Assembly (NCBI GenBank): GCA_002751075.1
Contig: NAOQ01000582.1
Span: forward strand, 27,650 to 41,898
Source of the DNA: Ichthyophonus hoferi
Taxonomy: Eukaryota > Opisthokonta > Ichthyosporea > Ichthyophonida > Ichthyophonidae
Direction: 5' to 3'
DNA length: 14,249 bases
The first letter of the stretch is position 1; the number at the start of each line of letters is the position of its first letter. Shown in pieces: positions 1 through 11,875 of the stretch. Made by a program: the position numbers and the translations under genes. Below the pieces are notes generated by a model. That model had not been told where the DNA came from. It ran no database searches and saw only the letters and a list, made by a program, of their open reading frames with translations.

Positions 1-1
1 T

Positions 2-118
2 CAGAACAAAGAAGAGAAGGATGTGGTAAAAGTGGCTAGTGTATGTTTGTATAGAACATTACATAGAGTAGCGCATCAACGGCACTTAACTGTACTTGCA
101 AACAACATTTTCTTGTAA
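2..118 (+). CDS. Putative 3' terminal exon of an upstream gene (partial)
   Basis: A reading frame is open from the window edge to a TAA at 116-118, giving 38 residues rich in charged and aliphatic residues, with helix-like segments such as EEKDVVKVASVCLYRTLHRV. An AATAAA lies about 30 bases after the stop, which fits the end of a transcript. An AG at 3-4 could be a splice acceptor, but the exon could equally run out of the window. The protein is not recognised and no function is proposed. The frame is short enough to arise by chance in AT-rich DNA; the composition and the nearby poly(A) signal are what support it. Confidence 0.42.
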   Translation, partial: QNKEEKDVVKVASVCLYRTLHRVAHQRHLTVLANNIFL

Positions 119-146
119 GATACCTTATGAAACCATACAAAAATAC

Positions 147-152
147 AATAAA
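147..152 (+). terminator. Candidate poly(A) signal AATAAA of the upstream gene
   Basis: The hexamer AATAAA sits 28 bases after the TAA at 116-118. In AT-rich DNA this hexamer is common, so the call rests on its position relative to the putative terminal exon. Confidence 0.35.
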
Positions 153-882
153 GAGAAACTGTATGTTTTACCTGCTCATTCTTGCTAGTATAGTAGTATT
201 TGTTCAGTGTATGGTTCTGTCAGTCAAGAGTTTGAAAAAAGAAAAAAAAGAAAAAAAAATCGTCCAAAAAAATCAATACTCGGTATTCAATACAGATTTT
301 ATGTCACGTTTTTGGATATTTCTTGGATATAAAATGGCGTTTTGTTTACTTTTTCTATATTTACTCTATATTTTATATACATTTATTATTTATGTTATAC
401 ATTTATTGCTTATTTTTATATTTCATTCTGGTTTATCACATCATAACAGTTTAATTGAGTCAAAGCATTAAGATTATAAATATTATAAACCAATAAACAA
501 TCATAATAAAATTATAGACCAATAGTATATCGTTACAAATGAGTATGATAAGATTGGAATGGCGCTTAAACCAATTATATCCTTGGGCTCACTAATAACA
601 CCTCTTAATCGATAAGATTAATTTAATTAATAATTTTAATGATCAGATGATCAGATTAATTGTGGGTGGAGTGCATATTATATGTTATTCACAGCTAAAA
701 TTACTGTATAAACTTCACATATATATATATCATCTACACATATGCTGCATAAGTGCATAAGGCTTTTGTATAAAAAGGTCTGTTGTCGTTGGTGTTATAT
801 ATCTATGTTATATATCTATGTGATGTTATTTTCTTGTTTTAAATGGTAGATATACCAAGGGAATGAAGCAAGTGTATATTAA

Positions 883-951
883 TTTTTCCCTCTCTCATTT
901 TATCTTCTTTTTTTCCCCCTTCCCTCTCCTTTTCCTTTTCCTCTCTCTCTT
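883..951 (+). repeat. Long polypyrimidine tract
   Basis: About 70 bases are almost pure C and T, ending in a CT run and followed at once by TACTAAC (951-957). The arrangement looks like intron 3' end chemistry, but no convincing exon follows, so it is recorded only as a low-complexity tract. Confidence 0.7.
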
Positions 952-1230
952 ACTAACGGAATATGACCTTTCGCCCTATTGCTTATTACGATTTAAAATA
1001 TAGAACAATAAAGCTTGCATGCAGGACATACTATTGTATCCTTGCTTCCTTTGTTTGTAAATATTTATGCGTGGTCATTTTGTCTTCCTTACAAAATATT
1101 TGTCACGTCAATAAACTTTTTATGGGTTTAACAATGAACTCCGTTTTTTGAATTTTTTTAAAAAATCTTTTTAATTTCATGCTTCATGGTAACTTGATTT
1201 TTTATGTCTGTACTAGTATAGGCCTGTAAT

Positions 1231-1302
1231 TTATATTATTATTATTATTATTCTTATTCTTATTATTATTCTTCTTATTATTCTTCTTATTATTATTATT
1301 AT
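1231..1302 (+). repeat. ATT/TTA trinucleotide microsatellite with interrupted TTC units
   Basis: A run of TTA units is interspersed with TTC variants over about 72 bases, in non-coding DNA upstream of the kinase gene. Confidence 0.85.
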
Positions 1303-2101
1303 ATCACTACCTCATTGTTAGATATTGACGTGAACCTTGCGCGTTCCTATTGCCAATATATATTCAACCGCATGTTTTTTTCAAACACTAACTACTCCTC
1401 TGAATATTAATACGCATCCAGTCCGATAATAGCAATATCCATACGTATATGTGCTTATGCGCAACTGTATATAACACATTCAAAATATATTTAATTAACA
1501 TAATCAACACGGAGACATTAATAAGTAGTAGTAAATAGTGTTCTTACTTTTGCATAATAACTCTTCCCTTCTTATTATACAGCCCTACCTTATGTACTAT
1601 GTGTGTCTTAATATACATACATATGCATATATATATATATTCTTTACTTTTCAATATATTAATACTATTCTTTCTCTTCGAAATGACACTGTTTTTGCTA
1701 TAAATTAAATCAAATATTATTCGTTAGAGTACCATTTCAACCATATTATTTTTAATTTGCAAGTAGAAGCATGTATAAGGGGACGGGAGGGCGAGTTAGA
1801 GATAGATACGCTTTATTTTTCTTGGTAGATTGTGTTTTCCGTTCTTAGTTGTGTACTTTACTTGTTCCTAACCACTCTCCCCCCTCTTTTTCCCTCTCTG
1901 TCCCTATCCTATGATTATTGTTATTTATTCTCACTTCTACCCTACAAACATTCCTTCTCAACCAACCAACCACCATCTACACTTAATTTTACCACACCCT
2001 ATCTCAACCAATCCTCTTTCCCCCTGCCACCAACCCCTTCCTTATTAGGGTGTACACCACAATACCATTGGTCATGCTTATCTTTGACCCGGCCCAACTC
2101 G

Positions 2102-2227
2102 ATGGAGGGCGACATGGATCATGGACATGGTGAGGTAGAAGGATCCCTCAGAGAGGAAGTCCTGGGGTTGGGTACAGATACAGATACAACATGCCTTAGT
2201 TACAGTGACCTTACTCTAGAGGAGGAG
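2102..2227 (+). CDS. Exon 1: acidic N-terminal leader
   Basis: Encodes residues 1-42, rich in Glu, Asp and Gly, ending in LTLEEE directly before the glycine loop. It ends in phase 0 at donor GTGGGT. The frame stays open 5' to a TAG at 1826 without another ATG, so 2102 is the first possible ATG start. An acceptor further 5' (for example AG near 2047) would make it an internal exon. Confidence 0.75.
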
Positions 2228-3698
2228 GTGGGTGGATGTGCGTGTATGTGTGTATACTATCATACATACTATTATGCTATCATGCATACCATCTTACATA
2301 CATACATACATAACATACATACATTCACACATACATTCATACATTCTTACGTACATATATACTATCATACATGCATTGCCAACTGACACAATGGGCATAC
2401 AGTTGGGAAGGGGTGCGTTTGGTGTGGTTTATGCAGGAGGACTATATGGTTCTCCTGTAGCCATCAAGATGCTTCATATAAATATCTCAAACAAGGAGGA
2501 ATTTGTTCATGAGATCAATGTTATGAGGTGGGTTCTCGCTGGTTTTCTTAAGCAGTGTCCATATATATGTATATATGTGTATATGTGTGCGTATATGAAT
2601 GTGTGTATATATGCGTGAGTGTATGTATATGTGGTTACCTACTAACGGGTTCTCTTCCACTTTCCTTTACACATTATCTCTTTGTTATCTTTTTTGATCT
2701 CTTTTTATAGCTGTCTATACCCTAGTCTCTGTGCTCTTTCTTTTATTGTTCTTTTGAGTCATACAGCCTATTGATATTAGTGAATTGTGTACCCAGTATA
2801 TACCAAGTATATTATATACCGACTAACTAGGCAACTGCACTGTACACAACGAAGTATGTATACCTAGCACACACACCCCCTACCCACTTTGTAACCCTAA
2901 CCTGCCCTGCCCAGGCGTCTTCGTCACCCTAATATTGTACTGTTTCTGGGAGCTACAGTACAGCCTGACCCTTTATGTATTATAACTGAGTTAGTAGGAA
3001 GGGGTGCATTAATGAAGGTCATTGAGGACCCTACGGAGATTATCGATCGGGAAAGTAGGTTGTGTGTATGTGTGTACTATGACTCTCTTCTCTTACTTTA
3101 TGTAACAATGCCCTGCAACCTGCTTTCAATTGTAGTTGATTGTCAGTAATCTAATCTATTGATTTTTTTACGGAATATATATATATATGTTGGCTTCATA
3201 TGCGCATGTAATTTTTAACTAAATTTTTTTTCTTTTGGTTTATCTTATGATCCAATTTATCTGGAAAATGCTGTGTGAGCACGTTCTTGAAAATACACAA
3301 AGATTTTATTAATCACACACTCACCAATAGGGTTCTATCTAGTTGGAGTATGGTATGGTAAAAAAGTATATATGAGTGAGTATGTATGTATATATAGCAA
3401 TATTCCCACTCTATACAACCTTTACTAACCTGGTGAATAGGATTATTCCACTATGCTTTGGACATTGCCCGAGGTATGAACTACCTTCATCACTGTGGGG
3501 TCATCCACCTAGATCTCACACCTAATAACGTGCTGGTCACTGAAAATTATATATGCAAGGTATGTGATCTCTTTCTCTCTCCCGATCTCTCTCTCTCTCT
3601 CTCTCTCTCTCCTAACCTCTTGTCTGTGTTATGTTTCTCATGGCTGTTTTATACTTGTAAGATATCTCATTTTTTTCTTAGTCAGAATTTTCTTTCTA

Positions 3699-3733
<35 letters not shown>

Positions 3734-4940
3734 GCCTCTTTGGAATAGTGTATACCTATGCATATCTGTTATACCTTTATTTTTTTTGTATGTTTTTTGT
3801 TTCTTTCCCATTCAACTAAGCCAGTTTTCCAGTGACGCGTACACACGCATGCAAGTATAGATACACATGTACACTTAGGTGTAATGCTAAGAAAGCACCT
3901 AACTAGTAGGGACTTAAGACGTATACTGAACCATTAACATTATTTGAAATATACATGTATTCTGCAGTCTAGGCTTCCCCTATATGTCTAATTATGAAAT
4001 TCTACTTGCAATGGACTGTAATATATGTGTATTATTGTAATGTAATATGATACGAGTATAATATATATTATATATATTATATTATAATATCATATATCCT
4101 GTAATCTATAATACATATACACACTCTCCTTTCACTTGCATAGTTAATCTTTCTCTCCCTTTCCTTCTCCCTCTCTCTCTCTCACCCATCCACCTATCTA
4201 CCCCCTAGGTTGGTGACTTTGGCCTCAGTAAAGTAATGAGTAGCACTACATCAGTGACCAACAAGGGAGGGGGGACCGTGATATATACGGTACAATGCAG
4301 CACCTTCTTACCCTCGTTTCTTCTCGTTCCTAGTATATTACTACCCTATCCCTCTATCTCTAGTCTGTTGCTCCCTTACGTGTTTATGTGTTTACGTGTT
4401 TATTCTTTATTCTTTCTCTTTTTTATTGTCGATAACGTATAATATAATATTCCATGGAAGTGAATTTGTACGAAACATACTGGTAGAATATACCCTATGC
4501 TCTATACCTTATACCTTATACCCTATACCTTATATCCTATATTTTATATCCTATACTTTATACCTTATACCCTATACTTTATACTTTATACCTTATACCT
4601 TATACCTTATACCCTATACTTTATACCTTATATCTTATACCCTATACCTTATACCTTATACCTTATACCTTATCCTTATATCCTATACCCTATACCTCAT
4701 ACCCTATACCTTATATCTTTTGCCTTGTCTGACTGAAATGATTGTTTAATAGGCCCCCGAAGTATATAAAGGAGAGAGAATACAAACCAAGGTGGACATC
4801 TATTCCTTTGCTATCTGTCTGTGGCAGCTCCATTACCGCAAACTGGTACCTACCCTCTCGTGACACCCAGCCAATTACGTATTGTGTCACACTTCACCTA
4901 TTTTGTACTACATTCAAAAAATATTATAATTTGATGATGT

Positions 4941-4971
<31 letters not shown>

Positions 4972-6109
4972 ATGCATTCAAGGCCATACCTATATAAATT
5001 ATACGCATTCTGAAGGAATGATAAGCAGTGTTATGTATGGTTTAGTTTTATATTCCAAGAGAAATAATAATATTTTATGCCTTAAACCTTTGCAACAGAA
5101 GGGATATTTACTGTAAGTAAAGGTCAGAAGAAACTAGAATAGAACTATGAAGTTCGCTACCTATCATATATACCATGTACTCAAAACTGCCCACCCCTAC
5201 TCCCTAAAAAACGCTTTAAATGTTGTAATATTTTAATACATCAATGCACCAGCACTATTCCACTGTAATATACTTTCATGAATTATAAAAAAATGAACCC
5301 GAACCAAGCCTAGCCCCAGCCTAACTATAACGATGTACACTACACTGTGGTTCTATCTATCTATCTAAAATTACATAGCCATACGAGGACATGCACCAAC
5401 ACGCCATCTGCTTTAACGTTGTGGCTAATAATCTGCGACCAGAAGTAAAAGACAACAACCTCCCCCCCTATAGTGAACTAATGCAACAATGGTAAGTCTT
5501 TGCTACAGTTTTATAGTTTTATAATTAGCAAGTGCTTCCATGTTTTTTTTTTGTTTTTTTTTTCTAAAGCTATTATTATCATATTTCTTTTCTTACTGTT
5601 TCTATCCATGTTTTTATCTTAATTAGAATATGTATATATAAAAATATAGTTAAGCATCTTAAAAGTTCATCCAGTAAATACTCCTTCTTGTGAACTCATG
5701 GATCTATATTGGATAAGAAGTGAACCCTACTGCCTTTCATTGGACACGACGTGTCTATATAAACCATGATTTTATTGGTCTATATCCAGTTATTATTCCC
5801 TTTTAAGCTATCACCTCACTACTATAGCTGGACTCTACCTGACTCTTCCTTCTCTATTATATTATTACTGTACATTTAGCCTAATGAATAAAACATAATG
5901 ATCATTGTAATGAATTTAGCGCAGCTAACTGTATTATAGTATAATAGTATAGTATATACTGTGTACATCATTCATGGCATCTTCATATTAAGTTCAGACC
6001 ACAGAACTTATGTATTATTATATTATAGTCAGCATAAATGAGTCAATAGGGTATGGTATGGTTGTTAGGTGTATGATGAATGCGTAAAAAGACTGGCTTA
6101 TAGTGTAAC

Positions 6110-6141
<32 letters not shown>

Positions 6142-9100
6142 ATGTGTGTATATGTCTGTTGCTTCAGTTCACGTATACATTTCATCTCCGTTATAGATTA
6201 TACAGCGAATCTAATGTTCAAGTTTTACTGACTCGATGTCATGCACCAATAGTGTGTGCTGTTTTCCTGAAATAATAATTATTCATGTGCCGGTGTGAAT
6301 GTAGTTGTTCACTTGCAAACTTATATTCTACAGAGTATACTTACTCGCACATATATATACGCATGTTCATACGACTGTGTCTATATCTACACGTATATAT
6401 ATCGTATATATATATATAGTTTATAACCAACACAATACTGTGGTACTATCACTGTACCTTTAGCTATGGCATATCAAAGCCTAATCATAGAATCACTTGC
6501 ACACAGTTTATACTTGTATGTAAGTGCGTATGTATATATGTCATAACTACTATAGCTTTACCATGCTAATATATCTTACATATTACGTGTGAGATGTTAA
6601 GGACCAATTGGAATATGGAGTACATGGGACTCAATCTATTATATGACGTCATGCATCATTTATTATATTAACGAATACCAGTATCTTTACTGTGCAATTT
6701 CATGCTATTTAGATTCATGATTAATCTCCCACAATCTCGCATGCAGTTGGTCGTGTAATCCCTTAGATCGACCCTCATTCGACACGGTTATTGTTGAACT
6801 TGAGAAACTAAAGGGAGCGGGCCCTGATAAGAAGGAAGAATCTGTGCCTGCAGCCCGTAAAACCTCCTCTCTAGCTAGGAGTACATCCGGGGTCACGACA
6901 GAGAGGCCTCAAGGTATATATATATATATATGTGTGTGTGTGTATCTATGTATGTATATGTATAAGTATACAAGCTATGTATATATAACTATATATTTCT
7001 GGCCATGGAGACAATCTATTTCTGTCATTATTTTCATTATGCACCTACTGTGTACTGTGATACGCCTCTCTCACCCACACTAATTTACCACTAACTATTC
7101 CCGCACTAACCTTCCGTCTCTTTCATGACAGATCCCCAGCTCTGGACTGAGGCTGACGTCATCAACTGGGCCGAAGAAGCCAACCTAAATTGGGCCATCG
7201 AGGTCTTCCAAGCCAATGATATCAACGGGAAGGTAATAATAACATGTTATAAGTGATTGTTTAAAATCTTCCTATTAGCTGCAGGTTAATCTCAATTGGA
7301 TGGGATAGTTCCTATTAGTTAGTAATGTAATTCCATCGTGAACTTCAATTTTGTTTTAAAAAAAAGTGTGCCAATGAGGTGTGCCTGATAAGAATAGTAG
7401 TTATTATTACTGTTCATATGGTATATGATATGATATGTTTTTTTAATATACGGATATGGATCCATTGCTAATATAATATGTATGCATATATGTATATAAA
7501 GGCGTATATGTATGGTTGGTTTCTACCTACCCCACTAGATGAGTTATTTTTATTTTTCACATGTATGTATGTATGTATGCATGTGTGCAGAGAAAGTCAG
7601 GCTTAACCTACTAGTATATTTTCTTGCTATCTTATATCTGGCTATACTAATATCAGGGTCATACACATACACTACTTGCCACGGCATCCATCTGTCTAAT
7701 TGGTCTAAAATCATTTATTCTATATATTAAACTACCAGAAGGTAGTCCCTTCTATGCTATATGACATGTGTCCAATCAAGAACTATCACCGTGTACCATT
7801 GTGGTACAATTGTGTATTATTTCTCTCTACATAGTATCCACTGTATCTGATTATCTATAGCCTATGACGCACAATGACACTTAAATACTGTATATCCAAT
7901 CACAGAGACGTATTAATATTAATTTTTGTGAATACTCTGTTCTATATATTCATCTAAATGCACATCATTTCTTATCTCTCCCCTCTCCCTCCCTCTCTCT
8001 CCCTCTCTCTCTTCCTCTCCTTCCCTCTCTATTCCTCTCTTCAACAACTATACTATAGGTGTTGCTGACACTTACAGTAAGTGATATGAAAGAACTAGGC
8101 ATCAAGTCCTTTGGCTGGCGAAGGTCCCTTGTGGTAGGCTGTCATTCCTTATGCATTTGTGCTGTTTCACTCGCTCGCTCTGTATTTTCTTTTCTGTGCT
8201 ATATTAGGTTATGTTGTGGTATATCGTATTACGTTATATTGCCTTATATTTCCTTATATCGTAATAGATTATATTATACTATATTATACTATTTTTTGTT
8301 ATGTTATGTTATAGTATATTATATTACGTTATATTGTGTTGTGCTACTATATTAAAGCTAGTACCTGCTCCTATTGACTAATTATTAGATATTCGTAGTA
8401 AGTGGCCTATAGTGTTAATGTTATGCTATACCTTCTATTGATAGGCCAACTTGCCAATGAAATTATAATTAATACTATAGTAGAGGATGTCAAAGGAATG
8501 AATGGCCAATAAAATACAATATATATAAATTATAAATTTTATACTACCATTATCATTGGATTGCATACAGGAGCATATATACCTACTTGCTTACACATGC
8601 AACCTGTTTTATCTATTACAGTTGGAATTGAAAAATCTTATAGAAGCTAGAGGAGGCTCTTGTCAGTGCGCTGATGAAGGATCTATTGGTTCTAACAACA
8701 CCACTGAGATCACGACACGGGTAGGTGTTGGGTAGTGCAATGCTATTCATTATACTATGTTGCACTATACTGTAATATGCTATACTGTACTACACTATAC
8801 TATACCGTTATGGATTGGTGTATGTAGGTATATGTTACGTGATATGGTATGATATAAGTAATTAGGAAATTTCAAATTCCATTCTCCTTCTCAATATATG
8901 ATTATATATATATTATGCTATGTTGTGTTAAAAATTATTAATAAAAAATTGTCTAATAACCATCGGAAGTTTGTCTAGATGACGTGGAACATATTAATAA
9001 AGGCTATGCCTTCTACATAATCAACAAATATATATAGATGCTCTAAGTTATTTTAAAAATTAATAAAAAGTTTTATCCAATAGCCGTCGGAAATTAATCT

Positions 9101-11840
9101 AGATGATGTGGAAAAGTTTGACAAAGGCCATGCTTTATGCAAGATTACACCCCCAGAAAACAGCACGTGCGACAGATGTGACGATATCTTCTATGAATTT
9201 GATCGTGTATATAGGTGCAAGAGTAAGTTTTATTCTTCCATCTCTCTCTCTCTCTCTCTCGCTCTTTCTTTCTATTTAACCTGTTGTGTAGACCTCAGCA
9301 CAATTTTTCTTTTTCTTTTCTGGATCTGTTGTAAGGTCAATGTTGTGCTTATTGTTTTGTTGTTGTTTCTGTTGAAGTTGTTGTATATGCTGTATATCTT
9401 TCTATCCAGGATCGAGTTCTCTTTTTACATTTTTATTTATTTATCGGTGGATGCTGTTCTTGATATTATTGCTCTTAATATTATTGCTACGACCTCTTTG
9501 TTTGTTTGTGAATTTATGTTTCTTTTTCTTTTTCTGACCTTTTGTCTCTCTCACTCCCTCTAGCCTGTAGCCTAGTATTGCACAAGGAATGCTGGTCCTC
9601 TGATCAAGAGCGCTGTGTCAACCCTGTGGCACCCCCACCCAATGCAACCGAAAAACAGTCTATGAGTTCCTCCTTAGATATCGTGCCTATGCCCAGTGAG
9701 GATAGGATGGAAGTGGATATGGGTTCTAGTTCCATGCTGTTTAGGGTGTGTCTGTATGTCTGTATATGTGCATGTATGTATGTATGTCTATATCTGCTTT
9801 TATTTGAGTACAAACGAGAGGCGAGAAGGAAATAATATTCTTAAAGGACACTTTGCCATGATTATATACTTGTATGCCTATCTTATATCTTTCTAATTAT
9901 ATCACTGTGGGCTATTCTGTTCGACTCTATTTGCTTTTATTCTATTCTTAATCTATTCCTACATATTCTGACCTTACACCACAGACACAGTCTAAAGCGC
10001 GTCGTTCTATGTCCTTTGGGGAGCCAAGTGCCACAGAGATAAGGTCGCCCACCCCCACATCTGGACACACGCGATCTCCCTTAACTCCACACGCATCCTT
10101 CCCCCAACGCACCCTCTCTATCAATAGAGGTTTTAAATCAAGAAAGACCCCAGGACCACTGGGGCCTGGAGCCATTGCCCCAGTGGACTCCGCCCTATCA
10201 TACTCGTCATTGACAGGTAGGGCTGGGAAAGAGTGGGCTGTATTGTGTGGGTACTTACTTCATGTGTGCATGTGTATGTCTATTTATCTATCTATCTATC
10301 TACATATAGTATTATGGGGCCGTATGTGTATGCTGGGTTTACGTTTATATCTATGTTTCTTTCTTACTCTCCCACTCTCTTTTGACAACTTTCTCCTTAT
10401 CACTCTTATATAATCTATATCTGACAATCTCATTTCTTTTTGGACGCTTAATAGCTTGAATGGTCTCTTTCTCTAATTGTCATACAAACCTACAGTCTTA
10501 AAGTTCTAACGTGCTATGGTCCTACTCCACTACCATTCACCCATAATATCATACTATCATACATACTATCCTGCGTACTATAATGCATACTATAATACAC
10601 TTAGGCTCCTTAGATACCAGTAGCATAGTCTCTACGGGGGGTATGGTCTACACAGGAACTGGTCCAACTGCCACCGCTGCAACCGCTGGACCCACATCAT
10701 ATAATCACGGCTATAGTTCGCCGCGACACTTTAAGGGAATGGGAGAGGAGAGCCACAGCAGCCACAAGGAAGACAAGGAATGGAAGCGGTTTACCTCTAC
10801 TGCAGTCAACTCTCTACTGTGCAAGTTAAGGCTGGTGTCTGATGTCAAGGAACAGAAGGTGAAGCCTATACCTGCGGTTAGTTCCTATGGTACCTTAGCC
10901 CCTCTAGCTCCTGTACAACAGAGCAATGAGCAAAAGAAAATGATGGAAATGGTATGTATGCTATACTAGGCTGTGTTATGTTTTGTTATGTTTGGTTGTG
11001 TTGTTATGTTGCTATATGTATTGTAATGTGTTGTGTGGTATTATATTATGCTTTTTGTCTTTCTGTGTGTAGAAATATCGGTGTTGGCTTGATTATCCTC
11101 TTCCGCATATATATAAGCCCATACTTATATAAATACCTATACATATGCCTTTACACAATACCTATACCTATACCTATACCTATACATAATACCAACGTGC
11201 ATACATACACACAGATCCTGGGGCAGGTGCTGATGGCAAAGAAGGAAGGTATGAGTGACTTTAATAACAGGCGCTATGAGTTCGCCTACATGAAATTTAA
11301 GGCTGCAGCCGAGGCCACCAGGGGCATGTGTGGAGATTTTCTTAAGAATTCTACAGGTATGTATGTGTATGTATGACATTGTATGTTTTTCCATCCACTC
11401 CATAACGTTAATAATACTTAGTATATTAACCTCTACCTATCCACCCTTCCCTTTCCCCTCTGTGAGATGCACTATTTTAGCTATTTTGACCTACCCTCCA
11501 CTTATAAGAGAGATTGGACCCATAAATAAAAAGTGGGCCGATGAAAACTCTTTTATCTGACTGATCATATGGGCCCATCTTCAGGCACATCAATCACCAG
11601 TTCTAATAAGCAGTCGCTTGGCAGACAACCGTCTGAACTAGCCAATAACATTCACCTCACAGGCGGCGAACCAGAGAGTGAAGAAGATAAACTTTTTACC
11701 TTTGTGACAATGGTATGTATGTGTATATAGAAAGAGTTATAGATTGACTGTTGATTATGCTGCAAGGATTGTATTATATTATATAAGGAAAGGGAAGAAT
11801 ATGTGAGGGAACCATTGCGTGTACTTTTATGTCTATGTGT

Positions 11841-11875
<35 letters not shown>

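Larger units (their letters stand above)
119..2101. other. Non-coding intergenic and 5' flanking region
   Basis: No convincing coding sequence was found here. The open frames at 127-471 and 963-1151 give low-complexity hydrophobic peptides rich in Tyr, Leu, Ile and Phe, typical of chance frames in T-rich DNA. The region holds AT tracts (about 718-731 and 1628-1641), a tandem copy of a 13-base ATATCTATG-containing unit (about 794-821), palindromic GATC-rich DNA near 640-655, and a purine-rich stretch at about 1777-1808. Pyrimidine-rich DNA at 1876-1905 precedes the kinase start and could be a 5' UTR or the end of an upstream intron. A TATAAA at 1699-1704 is a weak promoter candidate. Confidence 0.6.

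Noticed and set aside
127-471. 114-residue open frame after the upstream stop
   Set aside because: Low-complexity hydrophobic translation of T-rich DNA, starting just upstream of a candidate poly(A) signal; no domain or splice context.
963-1151. 62-residue open frame in the intergenic region
   Set aside because: No recognisable motif, AT-rich codons, and AATAAA hexamers inside; consistent with chance.
1832-2101. Open extension upstream of the kinase ATG
   Set aside because: The frame is open but has no ATG before 2102 and reads as a low-complexity Ser/Pro/Leu stretch from pyrimidine-rich DNA. Probably UTR or intron; an upstream exon joined here cannot be fully excluded.
4396-4749. Two open frames encoding LYLIPYT-type repeats
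   Set aside because: They translate the TATACCY minisatellite of intron 5 and lie between two kinase exons that join in frame.
6705-6896. Minus-strand frame opposite exon 8
   Set aside because: Antisense shadow; the plus strand encodes the kinase signature CWSCNPLDRPSF.
9985-9990. Tandem acceptor (AG at 9984 or 9990) as a regulated splice site
   Set aside because: Both choices keep frame and differ only by Thr-Gln; nothing in the sequence shows which is preferred or that it matters.
9604-10175. Minus-strand frames opposite exons 13 and 14
   Set aside because: Antisense shadows of real coding exons; the plus strand completes the C1 ligands and keeps phase across introns.
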